From positions 620,001 to 684,000 of the forward strand of contig MTEI01000001.1 of NCBI GenBank assembly GCA_002083775.1: 64,000 nucleotides of DNA, written 5' to 3'. The first letter of the stretch is position 1, and each line of letters begins with the position of its first letter. The translations under genes were made by a program, and so were the position numbers. Of this stretch, positions 31,135 through 41,064 are shown piece by piece. Under the pieces are notes generated by a model. That model worked only from the letters and a program-made list of their open reading frames with translations, ran no database searches and was not told the DNA's origin. The stretch comes from Rhodoferax ferrireducens (lineage in GTDB: Bacteria; Pseudomonadota; Gammaproteobacteria; Burkholderiales; Burkholderiaceae_C).

Positions 31135-31185
31135 AAATTAGAAGCTACTCACCCACGCCCTATAAGGGCTTGAGCATGATTATCT
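31135..31185. repeat. Family A repeat forming the 3' end of the chemoreceptor gene
   Basis: The plus strand reads AATTAGAAGCTACTCACC, CACGCCCTATAAGGGCTTGA and GCATGATTAT. It contains the AGCTA flank, a CCCT/AAGGGCT core and the GATTAT edge; one arm is degenerate. The minus-strand receptor gene stops inside it, so its last residues ([10 protein letters not shown]) come from repeat sequence. Confidence 0.6.
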
Positions 31186-32714
31186 CCAAGCTTGAAGGCG
31201 CCCACCACGCGCTCCAGATTCTCTGCCTGGTCTTGTAGCGACTGTGCGGCAGCAGCAGCTTGCTCCACCAGGGCGGCGTTTTGCTGGGTCACCTGGTTCA
31301 TCTGGTCGATCGAACTGCTGACCATCTCAATGCCGCCAGACTGGCTGGCGCTGGCTTCGGCAATCTCGCCCATGATGTCGGTCACGTGGCGAATGCTCTC
31401 CACGATGTCGTTCATGGTGATGCCCGCCTGCTGCACCAGGGTGCTGCCGGCCTCCACCTTGCTCACCGAGTCGCCAATCAGCGCCTTGATTTCCTGCGCG
31501 GCATCGGCCGAGCGCTTGGCCAGGCTGCGCACCTCGGCGGCCACCACGGCAAATCCGCGCCCCTGTTCACCGGCGCGGGCAGCTTCCACGGCAGCGTTGA
31601 GCGCCAGGATGTTGGTCTGGAAGGCGATGCCGTCAATCACCGAAATGATGTCCACAATGCGCTTGCTGGAGCTGTTGATCGAGGCCATGGTGTCGATCAC
31701 GCCTGAGACCACGCTGCCACCCTTGACAGCCACCTCGGAGGCAGATTGCGCCAGCTCGTTGGCACGGCGGGCGTGGCTGGCGTTCTGGTTCACCGCACCG
31801 GTCAGGTCAGCCATGGAGGCAGCGGTCTTTTCCAGTGAATTGGCCTGCAACTCGGTGCGGTTTGACAAATCAAGGTTGCCGCTGGCGATGTCACTCGATG
31901 CGCTGTAAATGGTATCGGTGCCTATGCGCACTTCCTGAACAATCTTCACCAGACTGGTGTTCATGTCTTTCAGCGCCTGCTCCAGCTGGCCCATTTCATT
32001 TTTGGCCAACACATCAATTTGCTGGGTCAAATCACCCTGGGCAATGCTCCGCGCCACCCGCACGCAGTATTCCAATGGCTGGGTCACCACCTTTCGGATA
32101 AACGGGTAAATCAGGATCAGCACCGGAATGCAGGTGATCAACGCTGCCAGAATGGACTTGAGCCGCTGGTCTGCCAGGCTGGCGTTGACCTTGTCCAGCG
32201 ACACCTTCATGCTCACCACACCCAGCACCGTGCCTTCTGGCGATGCATGACAGGTGGTGCAGTCTTTGCCCAGATAATTTTTGGAGGCCAGTGTCGGCCG
32301 CACGGCGCGCAAATACTCGCCATTGGCATCTGATTGCACTTCAACAACAGGCAGACCTGTGGTCATAACCTGCTGCTCCAGCGCATCCGGCGTGTGATCA
32401 TCATTGGCGTTGCCGGGCCCATAGATCTTGATGACGGCCTCGCTGCGAAGCACCCGCACGTCGCGAATCGAACCCAGTTGCTTGATCTGGTCCAGCAGAA
32501 TCTCGCGCTGGCCAATGGTGCCGGTGACCATCATGCCGGTCAACCCGGCCATGGTGGCGTCGTGCATGCTGGTGGAAAAATCAGTGGCCTGCTCCAGCGC
32601 AGCTTGTCGCGTCACATGACCCTGCCAGATGATGACTCCGGTCCACACCACCACAAGAGCAGCGCCGATAGTGGCCAACAACTGGATCCAGATTTTGTAT
32701 TTGGGGGTATTCAC
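31149..32714 (-). CDS. Methyl-accepting chemotaxis protein with periplasmic c-type heme motif
   Basis: I start at the GTG at 32714, which has AGGAG upstream, giving 521 residues. A transmembrane helix lies at about 10-30, a periplasmic domain at 31-184, a second helix at 185-206, then HAMP (about 207-260) and the signalling domain with [20 protein letters not shown]. The periplasmic domain holds [10 protein letters not shown], a CXXCH heme-attachment site (C152, C155, H156), as in DUF3365-type sensors. I infer a redox or gas sensor. The C-terminus is repeat-derived. It is transcribed away from the large plus-strand signalling cluster. Confidence 0.88.
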   Translation of the reverse strand: MNTPKYKIWIQLLATIGAALVVVWTGVIIWQGHVTRQAALEQATDFSTSMHDATMAGLTGMMVTGTIGQREILLDQIKQLGSIRDVRVLRSEAVIKIYGPGNANDDHTPDALEQQVMTTGLPVVEVQSDANGEYLRAVRPTLASKNYLGKDCTTCHASPEGTVLGVVSMKVSLDKVNASLADQRLKSILAALITCIPVLILIYPFIRKVVTQPLEYCVRVARSIAQGDLTQQIDVLAKNEMGQLEQALKDMNTSLVKIVQEVRIGTDTIYSASSDIASGNLDLSNRTELQANSLEKTAASMADLTGAVNQNASHARRANELAQSASEVAVKGGSVVSGVIDTMASINSSSKRIVDIISVIDGIAFQTNILALNAAVEAARAGEQGRGFAVVAAEVRSLAKRSADAAQEIKALIGDSVSKVEAGSTLVQQAGITMNDIVESIRHVTDIMGEIAEASASQSGGIEMVSSSIDQMNQVTQQNAALVEQAAAAAQSLQDQAENLERVVGAFKLGDNHAQALIGRG

Positions 32715-32923
32715 GCGTGCTCCTGTTGCCCTTGGGGGCAAATATACCCCTGATTCCCCCGCCTGAGCCCAACATTCATAGCGCTTGGTTTTGACAAAAG
32801 GCAAACAAACAAGGCTTTGTTTCCTGGCTGGCTGTGGTGACCACTGCGTGGTGTGCACCTGCTCCCAGCGCTGACAGTGTGCGGCGTTGCTGCTCGCCCT
32901 GAGCCGACAGCCCAGCCCCTAAA

Positions 32924-33859
32924 ATGAACTCAGATCACGAGGTAAAGAATGCACAGACGGTTGTTGTCAAGGCGCGGCTCAGCCGCCGCACAGCGGGCGA
33001 TCAGGTCATGCGTGCCTTGAGCCCCGACCTGGCGCTGCGCCTGACGGCGGCGGTAGACAGCATGCCCGCTTTCCCGAAAAGTGTGCACAAAATTCTGACG
33101 CTGACCCGCGACGTGGCCTGTGCGCCCAAAGACCTGGTGCAGGTCATCGACAAAGACCCGGTGGTCACAGTCAAGGTGCTGCGGGTGGTCAATTCGGCGT
33201 ATTACGGTTTGTCCAAACAGATCACCTCCATCGACCAAGCGGTGGTTTTTCTGGGCTTCAACTCGATCAAAAACCTGGCGCTGAGCATCGCCGCCATCGG
33301 CATGTTGCCCGACAGCCCGATGGCCGGTTTTGACGGCCAGCGCTACCTGTTTCACTCCCTGACCTGCGCCAGCATGGCGCGCCAGCTGGCGCACCGCCTG
33401 CCCCAGGCCGACCCGCAAGACTGTTTTATTGGCGGGCTGCTGCATGACTTTGGCAAGGTGGTGGTGGCGCAGTTCATGCCGGTGGAGTTCCGCCGCTCGG
33501 TGGAGCTGAGTTTGTGGCGCGATGTCAGCCTGCACGTGGCCTTGCAGGAAGTCGTGGGTGTGGACCACGCCGCCATTGGTGCCATGCTGGCGCACAAATG
33601 GCACTTTGCCGACGATCTGGTGCAAACCATTGCCCACCTGCACCACCCCGAGCAGTACGACACCGACATGATGGCCTGTGTTTCCGCTGGTAACGAGGTC
33701 AGCAAACAGCTCGGTTATGACTTTGGCGGCAGCCGGGTCGCGCTGGAGCTGGCGCCCACCGTGGCACAGCGCCTGGGCGGTAAACTTCAAGACGTCGTGG
33801 ACTGTCTGGGTGATGTCACCCCGCTGGTAGAAGAAGCCACGGTGTTCTCGAAGTTGTAA
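32924..33859 (+). CDS. HDOD-domain signalling protein
   Basis: The 311-residue cytoplasmic protein has an HDOD domain at about 35-240: LPPAFPKSVHK-like start (MPAFPKSVHKILTL), DPVVTVKVLRVVNSAYYG, IKNLALSIAAIG and GLLHDFGKVVVAQF. HDOD proteins are non-enzymatic relatives of HD domains used in regulation of chemotaxis, c-di-GMP networks and biofilm. No clear Shine-Dalgarno precedes the ATG at 32924; a later ATG at 33008 is possible. It is the first gene of the plus-strand cluster, 39 bases before the receiver/HD gene. Confidence 0.88.
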   Translation: MNSDHEVKNAQTVVVKARLSRRTAGDQVMRALSPDLALRLTAAVDSMPAFPKSVHKILTLTRDVACAPKDLVQVIDKDPVVTVKVLRVVNSAYYGLSKQITSIDQAVVFLGFNSIKNLALSIAAIGMLPDSPMAGFDGQRYLFHSLTCASMARQLAHRLPQADPQDCFIGGLLHDFGKVVVAQFMPVEFRRSVELSLWRDVSLHVALQEVVGVDHAAIGAMLAHKWHFADDLVQTIAHLHHPEQYDTDMMACVSAGNEVSKQLGYDFGGSRVALELAPTVAQRLGGKLQDVVDCLGDVTPLVEEATVFSKL

Positions 33860-33898
33860 GCAGCAGACCGGTTCTCAAACCCACACCACCACACTGAC

Positions 33899-35251
33899 AT
33901 GAACGAGCTGCCCGGCACGGTTTCCGCTGATGCAATTCCCGCTGCAGCGCCATCCACCATCTTGTGTGTGGACGACGAGCCCAGCATCCTGTCGGCGCTG
34001 CGTCGGCTGTTTCGCGCCAAGGGTTTTCAGGTGCGGGTGGCTGAGGGCGGGCGGGCCGGGTTGGAGGTGCTGGCCACCGAGCCGATTGATCTGGTGATCT
34101 CCGATATGCGTATGCCCGAGATGGACGGCGTGGTGTTTCTGGAGCAGGTGCGCCAGCGCTGGCCTGACACCATGCGCCTGCTGCTGACCGGTTATGCCGA
34201 CATCACCTCCATCATGGGTGCCATCAACCGGGGCGAAATTTACCGGTACATCGCCAAGCCCTGGGACGACAACGACATCATCCTGATTGTGCGCAGTGCC
34301 TTGCAGCAGCGCGCCATGGAGCAGGAGCAACGCCGCCTGCAGGCGCTGATTGCCGTGCAAAACGAAGAGCTCAAGCTGCTCAATACCAGCCTGGAGCGCA
34401 AGGTGGCCGAGCGCACCGCTGAGCTGAACCAGTCCAACACCGCCTTGCTGGCGGCCAACGACCAGCTTAAAAACAACTTCATCACCTCCATCAAGATCTT
34501 CACCAGCCTGATTGAGCTGCGCGCCGCCCATCTGTCAGGTCACTCGCGCCGGGTGGCAGACACTGCGCGCAGGCTGGCGCAAAAGCTCGGGCTGGGCAAC
34601 AAGCAGGCGCAAGAGGTGTTTGTGGCCGGCTTGCTGCACAACATTGGCAAGGTCGGTTTTGATGACGACACGCTCAACACCCCGGTGGTGATGCTCAACA
34701 CCGCCCAGCTGCAGGCGTTTCGCAAACATCCGGCGCGCGCCGCGCAGTTGCTGTTTCCGCTGCCCGAGCTCAAAGGCGCGGCAGACATCATTGCCGCTCA
34801 CCTTGAGCGTTTTGATGGTGCGGGTTACCCGGACCGCTTGGCGGGCGAAAAGATTCCGCTGGGTGCCCGGATTTTGATTGTGGCCGCGGACTACGACGCG
34901 TTGCAGATTGGCATTCTGGCGCAGCGCAAATTGGCCCCGTCCAAGGCGCTTGACGCCATCATGGACGGCAGTGGCAAGCGCTACGACCCCAAGGTGGTGG
35001 CTGCCCTGGTGACCTTGATGGGTGAAGGGGTGCACTCAGCGGCCGCAGCCCCGGCGCCGGTAGACACCGTGCGCAAGGTACGCGACCTGCTGCCCGGCAT
35101 GGTGCTGGCGCGGGACCTGATGACCCCCAGCGGGCTGCTGATGCTGACTGCCGGGCATGTGCTGGACGATGCCGTCATTGGCAAGATCATGGATTTTGAG
35201 AAGTCCATGGGCCTGCACCTGGCCGTGGAAGTGGAACCCGGCCTGCCATGA
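33899..35251 (+). CDS. Response regulator with HD-GYP-like output domain (HN variant)
   Basis: The 450 residues comprise a receiver (about 20-140; ILCVDDEPSIL, phosphoacceptor LVISDMRMPEMDG), a coiled linker (about 140-195), an HD-GYP-like domain (about 205-375) and a C-terminal LLPGMVLARDLMTPSG segment. The normal HDIGK motif is LLHNIGK, with N248 replacing the metal-binding aspartate. HHE is AHLE, but DGAGYP is kept (GYP 309-311). Enzyme activity is therefore uncertain. The stop overlaps the start of the next sensor kinase (ATGA). Confidence 0.88.
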   Translation: MNELPGTVSADAIPAAAPSTILCVDDEPSILSALRRLFRAKGFQVRVAEGGRAGLEVLATEPIDLVISDMRMPEMDGVVFLEQVRQRWPDTMRLLLTGYADITSIMGAINRGEIYRYIAKPWDDNDIILIVRSALQQRAMEQEQRRLQALIAVQNEELKLLNTSLERKVAERTAELNQSNTALLAANDQLKNNFITSIKIFTSLIELRAAHLSGHSRRVADTARRLAQKLGLGNKQAQEVFVAGLLHNIGKVGFDDDTLNTPVVMLNTAQLQAFRKHPARAAQLLFPLPELKGAADIIAAHLERFDGAGYPDRLAGEKIPLGARILIVAADYDALQIGILAQRKLAPSKALDAIMDGSGKRYDPKVVAALVTLMGEGVHSAAAAPAPVDTVRKVRDLLPGMVLARDLMTPSGLLMLTAGHVLDDAVIGKIMDFEKSMGLHLAVEVEPGLP

Positions 35252-37956
35252 CCGTTCACGCGCATGCGCACGGGCAGCAGGAGCGCCTGCTCAAGCTGTA
35301 TGCGGCCCTGCTCAAATGCGGCCAGGCCATCATCCGCTGCGACCAGAAAGCCGCCTTGTTTGAAGAGATTTGCCGCCATGTGGTGGAAATAGGTGGCATG
35401 CGGGCGGCATGGGTGGGGCTGGCCGGGGTGGAAGACACCCACGTCTGGCCGCAAACCCATTGTGGTGACGGTCTGGATTACCTGCAAACCATCCGGCTCA
35501 GCCTGGGCAGTGGTGAGCCTGGCACCGCGACTGACCCGGTGGCGCAGGCTTTGCTGAACAACCAGAGTGTCTGGTCGCAAGATCTCGCCCACGACCCCAG
35601 CCTGCTGGCGCTGCATGAGCTTGCCCAGGCACACGCCTGGCGTGCGGCAGCGGCCTTGCCACTGCGCCAGGCGGGCAAGCCGGTGGGCGTGTTGTGCCTG
35701 TACGCAGATCAGGTGAATGCGTTTGATACTTTGACTCGCGATTTGCTGGAGCAACTGGCCTCCAACATCAGCTACGCGCTGGATGCGTTTGAGAACGACG
35801 CCCAGCGCCGCCAGGTGGAATATGCCTTGCAAGAGAGCGAGGTGCGCTACAGCGCCTTGTTTGCCAACAATTGCATGCCGATGATGATTCTGGACCCGTC
35901 CACTGGCAGCATAGTGGACGCCAATATCCTGGCGCTTGATTTTTACGGTTGGGACAAAGCCACCTTCACCGCCATGAACATCATGGACGTGAACACCTTG
36001 ACGCCCGAGCAGATTCGTGCGGAGATGGCGCAGGCGGCCTCGGCCAAGCGGTCTTTTTTTGAGTTCAGGCACCGCCTGGCCAGCGGTGAGCTGCGTGATG
36101 TGGAAGTGTTCAGCCGCCCGGTCACCTTTGATGGCAAAACCTACCTGATGTCGGCCGTCCACGATGTCAGCCAGCGCCAGGCCTTGCAGGCGCAAATGCG
36201 CAGCGCCCAGGCCCTGACGCAAAGCTTCATTGACCATTTGCCCGGCCTGGCGTTTGTCAAGGACAGCGATTTGCGTCTGACGCTGGTCAACCGCAAGCTG
36301 GCTGAACTGCTGGGTGTGGCGCCAGAGTCCCTGATTGGCAAAACCGCCCACGAGATTTTTCCACCGGAGATGGCCGACGAGCTGGCGGAGATGGACCGCG
36401 AGGTGCTGACCCAGGGCGGCAGCAAAATTTATGACGAAGCGTTCAACGGCCGCCACAGCGAAGCCACCCTGTTTGTCATTGATGACGCTGCTGGCAAGCG
36501 CTACCTGGGCGGGCTGAGCATGGACGTTACCGACCGTTTTCGATCCAACGAGCGCACCCACGCATTGCTGCGGCTCAACCAGATTGCGGCCGATCTGACC
36601 GAAAAGCAATTTTTGAGCGAGGGGCTGGAAGCCGCCCAAGCGCTCACCCAAAGCCAGATCGGGTTTTTGCACTTTGTCAACCCGGATCAGGAAACGCTGG
36701 AACTGGTCACCTGGACGGCGGGCGCCCTGAAAGGCTGCACCGCCGCGTTTGATGCGCATTACCCGGTCAGCCAGGCGGGTATCTGGGCCGACTGCCTGCG
36801 CCAGCACCGAGCGGTGATCTTCAACGACTACGCCAACTACCCCGACAAACAGGGCTTGCCAGCCGGTCACGCGCCCTTGCAGCGGCTGATTTCCGTGCCG
36901 GTGATGGACGCCGGGCGGGCCTGCATGCTCATGGGCGTGGGCAACAAAACCACAGACTACGACCAGAGCGACGTGGAAACTCTGCTGCTGATTGGCAACG
37001 CCATGTGGCGCATCGTCAGCCGCCAGCGCGCAGAGCGGGCGCTGCAGCAACGCGTGCAAGAGCTCAGTGACCTGAACCGTGACCTGGCGGCCACCCAGCT
37101 GCAACTGCTGCAGTCAGAAAAAATGGCCTCGATTGGCCAGCTGGCAGCCGGTGTGGCGCATGAAATCAACAACCCGATCGGTTTTGTCAAATCCAACCTG
37201 GGTTCGTTGGCCGACTATGTGGACAAGCTGCTGGGCGTGGCCCGGGCTTATGCGGCGCTGGAAAAATCCCTGGAAACCCGCGACCCATCGGCTAGCGACC
37301 CCGCCCTGGTAGAGGTCAAGCGTAGCAAGGCCGCCGCTGACTTCGAGTTTTTGTTGACCGACTTGCCCGAGCTGATTGCCGAGTCGCGCGAGGGGGTGGA
37401 GCGGGTCAGCAAGATCGTCATGGACCTGAAAAACTTCTCCCGCGTGGGTGAGACAGATTTTCAGTGGACCGACCTGCACGCCGGCCTGGAAAGCACCATC
37501 AACGTGGTCTGGAACGAGCTCAAGTACAAGGCCGACATCATCCGCGCCTATGCCGACCTGCCGCCGGTTTACTGCGTCGCCTCACAAATCAACCAGGTCA
37601 TGATGAACCTGCTGGTGAACGCTGCGCAAGCCATTCCCGAGCGCGGCCAGATCACGCTGCGCAGCGGTGTGCAGGGCAATCAGGTCTGGCTGGAAGTGCA
37701 AGACACTGGCTCCGGCATGGACGCCGCCACGCAGGCGCGGGTGTTTGAGCCGTTTTACACCACCAAACCGTTTGGCAAGGGCACCGGGTTGGGCCTGTCG
37801 ATTGCCATGGGCATCGTCAAGCAGCACCATGGCACGCTGACCGTGCAATCTGCGCCAGGGCAGGGCAGCACCTTTCGCATGACCTTGCCGGTGGACGCCG
37901 GGCGCGGTGTGTTACCTCCCGGTAGCTCTGACCCGACCGGAGCAGAAAACACATGA
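35248..37956 (+). CDS. Multi-sensor histidine kinase (GAF-PAS-PAS-GAF-HK)
   Basis: The 902-residue soluble kinase has a GAF domain (about 10-175), two PAS domains (about 190-300 and 315-430), a second GAF-like domain (about 440-600), a coiled coil, and the phosphorylation box QLAAGVAHEINNPIGFVKSN (H near 638). The ATPase domain has DTGSGMD and GKGTGLGLSIAMG. It has no transmembrane segment, so the ligand is intracellular. It overlaps the preceding and following genes by ATGA, implying coupled expression with the HN-GYP regulator and the hemerythrin kinase. Confidence 0.9.
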   Translation: MTVHAHAHGQQERLLKLYAALLKCGQAIIRCDQKAALFEEICRHVVEIGGMRAAWVGLAGVEDTHVWPQTHCGDGLDYLQTIRLSLGSGEPGTATDPVAQALLNNQSVWSQDLAHDPSLLALHELAQAHAWRAAAALPLRQAGKPVGVLCLYADQVNAFDTLTRDLLEQLASNISYALDAFENDAQRRQVEYALQESEVRYSALFANNCMPMMILDPSTGSIVDANILALDFYGWDKATFTAMNIMDVNTLTPEQIRAEMAQAASAKRSFFEFRHRLASGELRDVEVFSRPVTFDGKTYLMSAVHDVSQRQALQAQMRSAQALTQSFIDHLPGLAFVKDSDLRLTLVNRKLAELLGVAPESLIGKTAHEIFPPEMADELAEMDREVLTQGGSKIYDEAFNGRHSEATLFVIDDAAGKRYLGGLSMDVTDRFRSNERTHALLRLNQIAADLTEKQFLSEGLEAAQALTQSQIGFLHFVNPDQETLELVTWTAGALKGCTAAFDAHYPVSQAGIWADCLRQHRAVIFNDYANYPDKQGLPAGHAPLQRLISVPVMDAGRACMLMGVGNKTTDYDQSDVETLLLIGNAMWRIVSRQRAERALQQRVQELSDLNRDLAATQLQLLQSEKMASIGQLAAGVAHEINNPIGFVKSNLGSLADYVDKLLGVARAYAALEKSLETRDPSASDPALVEVKRSKAAADFEFLLTDLPELIAESREGVERVSKIVMDLKNFSRVGETDFQWTDLHAGLESTINVVWNELKYKADIIRAYADLPPVYCVASQINQVMMNLLVNAAQAIPERGQITLRSGVQGNQVWLEVQDTGSGMDAATQARVFEPFYTTKPFGKGTGLGLSIAMGIVKQHHGTLTVQSAPGQGSTFRMTLPVDAGRGVLPPGSSDPTGAENT

Positions 37957-39440
37957 AGCTGATGGCCTGGAGCGACCATTTCGTGACCGGCATTGCGCCG
38001 GTCGATGCGCAGCACCACGCGCTGGTGGACATGATCAATGCCGTGGCGCCCAGCCTGGCTTTGGGCGAGGAAGAAGCCCGCCGGGTGGTGGCACCGCTGC
38101 TGGACAAACTGGTGCATTACGCCGACGTGCATTTCAAGTTTGAAGAGGCCCTGATGGCACGCACCCAAGTGCTGCCTGAGTACCTGGCGCAACACCATCG
38201 CACGCACCAGGCTTTTGTCACCGAGGTGCTGCAGATGCGCCAGCAATATGAGGAGTCGGGCACACTGAGCGGCAAGGAACTGCTGCAGTTTCTGATCAGC
38301 TGGCTGACGTTTCACATTTTGTCGGAAGACAAACGCATGGCCGCCCAGGTGCAGGCCATCGGGGCGGGTGAGACTCCGGCGCAGGCCTATGCGGCGCTGA
38401 GCCCTGTGGGCGGTGCACCCAATGCGGTCTACAACGACGCGCTGATCGATTTGTTCAGCCTGCTGAGTGAGCGCAATCGCGCGCTGGTGCAGGCCAACCA
38501 GCAGCTGTTGGCGGCACAGGCCGAGCTGGAGGTGGCCAACTGCTCGCTGGAGTCCCGCGTGCGCACCCGCACGCAAGAGCTGTCACAGGCCAACGCCGCA
38601 TTGCTGCAAGAGCGGCAGGCGCTGCAGGCGTCCATGGAGCAGCTGGCGCGCATCCAGTCGCAGCTGCTGCAGTCGGAAAAGATGGCTGCTGTGGGGCAAC
38701 TCGCCGCCGGTGTGGCGCACGAGATCAATAACCCGATCGGTTTTGTCAGCGCCAACCTCAACACGCTGGCGCAGTACGCCGGGCAGTTGCTGGCACTGAT
38801 CGACCTGAGCCGTCAGCTTTCAAGCCATTTAGCCCCTGAGCCCAAGCAGATTCTGGACAGTGCGCTATATAAAGCAGAGTTCGACTACCTGCGGCAAGAC
38901 TTACCAGATTTGATCCGCGAGTCCAAGCAAGGGCTGGCACGGGTGACGCGCATCGTCAGCGACCTGCGTGATTTCTCTGCTGGTGACGACGGTCCGCTGC
39001 AGCCGACTGACCTGAACCAGCTGCTGGAGGCCGCCCTGCAAGCGGTGGCCCCGCAACTGCAAGGCAAGGCTGAGGTGGTTCGCGAGCTGGCGCCTAGTGC
39101 CCTGGCCATCTGCCGTGACGGGTCGATGGGCCAGGTGCTGGCCAACCTGATCAGCAACGCCGTGCAGGCCATGACAGAGCCGGGGCGCATCACACTGCGC
39201 AGCGGTGTGGCACCCAACGAGGCCTGGGTCGAAGTCAGCGACACCGGCTGCGGCATGAGCGAAGACGTGCAAAAGCGCATCTTCGAGCCGTTTTACACCA
39301 CCAAGCCGGTGGGGCAGGGCACCGGGCTGGGCCTGTCGCTTGCTTGGGAAATCATCCAGCGCCACCACGGGCACATTCAGGTCAGCAGCGCGCCAGGCGC
39401 GGGCACCACTTTTCGGATCAGCTTGCCTCGGGCACCTTGA
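37953..39440 (+). CDS. Hemerythrin-histidine kinase fusion
   Basis: Residues 1-130 form a bacteriohemerythrin domain with all seven diiron ligands at expected places: H21, H60, E64, H81, H85, H121, D126. A coiled coil (about 155-235) follows, then QLAAGVAHEINNPIGFVSAN with the phospho-histidine near 257, and an ATPase domain with DTGCGMS and GQGTGLGLSLAWE. I infer that diiron-bound O2 or redox state controls the kinase. The kinase core closely resembles the preceding kinase, so the pair probably arose by duplication. It overlaps the preceding gene by four bases. Confidence 0.9.
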   Translation: MKLMAWSDHFVTGIAPVDAQHHALVDMINAVAPSLALGEEEARRVVAPLLDKLVHYADVHFKFEEALMARTQVLPEYLAQHHRTHQAFVTEVLQMRQQYEESGTLSGKELLQFLISWLTFHILSEDKRMAAQVQAIGAGETPAQAYAALSPVGGAPNAVYNDALIDLFSLLSERNRALVQANQQLLAAQAELEVANCSLESRVRTRTQELSQANAALLQERQALQASMEQLARIQSQLLQSEKMAAVGQLAAGVAHEINNPIGFVSANLNTLAQYAGQLLALIDLSRQLSSHLAPEPKQILDSALYKAEFDYLRQDLPDLIRESKQGLARVTRIVSDLRDFSAGDDGPLQPTDLNQLLEAALQAVAPQLQGKAEVVRELAPSALAICRDGSMGQVLANLISNAVQAMTEPGRITLRSGVAPNEAWVEVSDTGCGMSEDVQKRIFEPFYTTKPVGQGTGLGLSLAWEIIQRHHGHIQVSSAPGAGTTFRISLPRAP

Positions 39441-39474
39441 GCCGCACCCGCTTCATTTTTGTTGAAAGTCCACC

Positions 39475-41064
39475 ATGTTCAGATCTGCCGAAATTGGCCA
39501 CCGGTTAACCAAGGAAGCCTACCGTGACGCGGTGCCCGGCCTGCGTGCCGCCTTGCTGGAGGCCCAGGTCAACCTGTTCGAGAAGCGCAAAACCCCGGTG
39601 GTGGTGCTGATCAGCGGGCAAGACGGCGCGGGCAAAGGCGAAACCATCAACGTGCTGTATGAATGGATGGACCCGCGTTTTATCTCCACCCTGGCGTTTT
39701 CCGAGCCCAGTGACGAAGAGCGCGAGCGCCCGCCCATGTGGCGCTATTGGCGCAGCCTGCCGCCCAAGGGGCGGGTGGGCATTTTTGCCGGGTCTTGGTA
39801 TTCCGACCCGATCCGTGAGCGGATTCAAGGCGAGATCTCGGTCAAAGAGCTGGATGCCCGCGCCGAGCAGATCAACCGTTTTGAGCAGATGCTGGTCGCT
39901 GAAGGCGCGTTGGTGCTCAAGTTCTGGTTCCACCTGAGCAAAGACAGCCAGAAGCAGCGCTTGAAAGCGCTCTCCGCTGACCCACGCACCGCCTGGCGCG
40001 TGACGCAGTGGAACTGGGACCGCCTGAAAACCTACGACCAGTTGCAGGAGGTGGCGGGCCATTTGCTGCGCGTGACCAACACCGCCGCCGCCCCCTGGGT
40101 GGTGGTGGAAGGCACGGATGACCGCTACCGTTCCATGACCGTAGGGCAAGTGCTGCTGGGTGCCATTGGCCAAAAACTGGCCCAGACCGAGCCACCACGC
40201 GCCGCCGTGGCACCCATGGTGCGGGTGGATCTGGATGGGCGCAATGTGGTTTCAGAGATGGACCTGTCCCTGTCTTTGCCGGACAAACCCTACAAAGACG
40301 AACTGGCGCGCTGGCAGGGCAAGTTGTCTGAACTGCTGCGCGACGAGCGCTTCAAAAACCGCTCGCTGGTGTGCGCCTTTGAAGGGGCCGACGCTGCTGG
40401 CAAGGGCGGCGCCATTCGCCGCATTGCCGCGGCCATGGACGCGCGCCAGTACCAGGTGACACCGGTGGCCGCGCCCACCGACGAAGAAAAAGCCCAGCCA
40501 CATCTGTGGCGCTTTTGGCGCCACCTGCCGCGCCACGGGCACGTGGCCATTTTTGACCGCACCTGGTATGGCCGGGTGCTGGTGGAGCGCGTGGAAGGCT
40601 TCTGCACCGAGGCCGACTGGCTGCGCGCCTACGGTGAAATCAATGACTTTGAGCACGAACTCATTGACGCCGGGGTGATTGTGGTGAAGTTCTGGCTGCA
40701 AATCAGCCAGGAGGAGCAGCTCAAACGCTTCAAGGAGCGTGAGCAGGTGGCTTTTAAGCGCTTCAAGATCACCCAGGAAGACTGGCGCAACCGCGAAAAG
40801 TGGCACGATTACCAGCAAGCCATCTGCGACATGGTGGAGCGCACCAGCACCGGCGAGTCGCCCTGGACGCTGGTGGAAGCCAACGACAAGAACTACGCCC
40901 GGGTCAAGATCCTGCGCACCTTGTGCCAGCGCCTGGAAGCCGCCCTGCAAGAAAAAGCACCACCCGCCGCCTCAGTCGCGGGCAAACCGGATAAAAAGCC
41001 CGCCAAACAGGACAAAATAGCCGCATCTGCGTTGACGCAGCCGTCGTCCAAACGCAAAACCTGA
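39475..41064 (+). CDS. pap: Polyphosphate:AMP phosphotransferase (tandem PPK2)
   Basis: This class II PPK2 enzyme uses polyphosphate to make ADP from AMP. The 529 residues hold two PPK2 domains. The N-terminal one has SGQDGAGKGETINVLYEW near 46 and a less canonical SWYSDPI. The C-terminal one has EGADAAGKGGAIRRIAAAMD near 305 and FDRTWYGRVLVERVEGF near 363, which is catalytically complete. The duplicated architecture is typical of PAP. It lies 34 bases after the hemerythrin kinase, and its stop overlaps the next receiver-kinase gene (TGATG). Confidence 0.92.
   Translation: MFRSAEIGHRLTKEAYRDAVPGLRAALLEAQVNLFEKRKTPVVVLISGQDGAGKGETINVLYEWMDPRFISTLAFSEPSDEERERPPMWRYWRSLPPKGRVGIFAGSWYSDPIRERIQGEISVKELDARAEQINRFEQMLVAEGALVLKFWFHLSKDSQKQRLKALSADPRTAWRVTQWNWDRLKTYDQLQEVAGHLLRVTNTAAAPWVVVEGTDDRYRSMTVGQVLLGAIGQKLAQTEPPRAAVAPMVRVDLDGRNVVSEMDLSLSLPDKPYKDELARWQGKLSELLRDERFKNRSLVCAFEGADAAGKGGAIRRIAAAMDARQYQVTPVAAPTDEEKAQPHLWRFWRHLPRHGHVAIFDRTWYGRVLVERVEGFCTEADWLRAYGEINDFEHELIDAGVIVVKFWLQISQEEQLKRFKEREQVAFKRFKITQEDWRNREKWHDYQQAICDMVERTSTGESPWTLVEANDKNYARVKILRTLCQRLEAALQEKAPPAASVAGKPDKKPAKQDKIAASALTQPSSKRKT

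Noticed and set aside
34981..37104. 707-residue open frame on the minus strand
   Set aside because: It is antisense to the HD-GYP-like regulator and the multi-sensor kinase and has no family features or ribosome-binding site.
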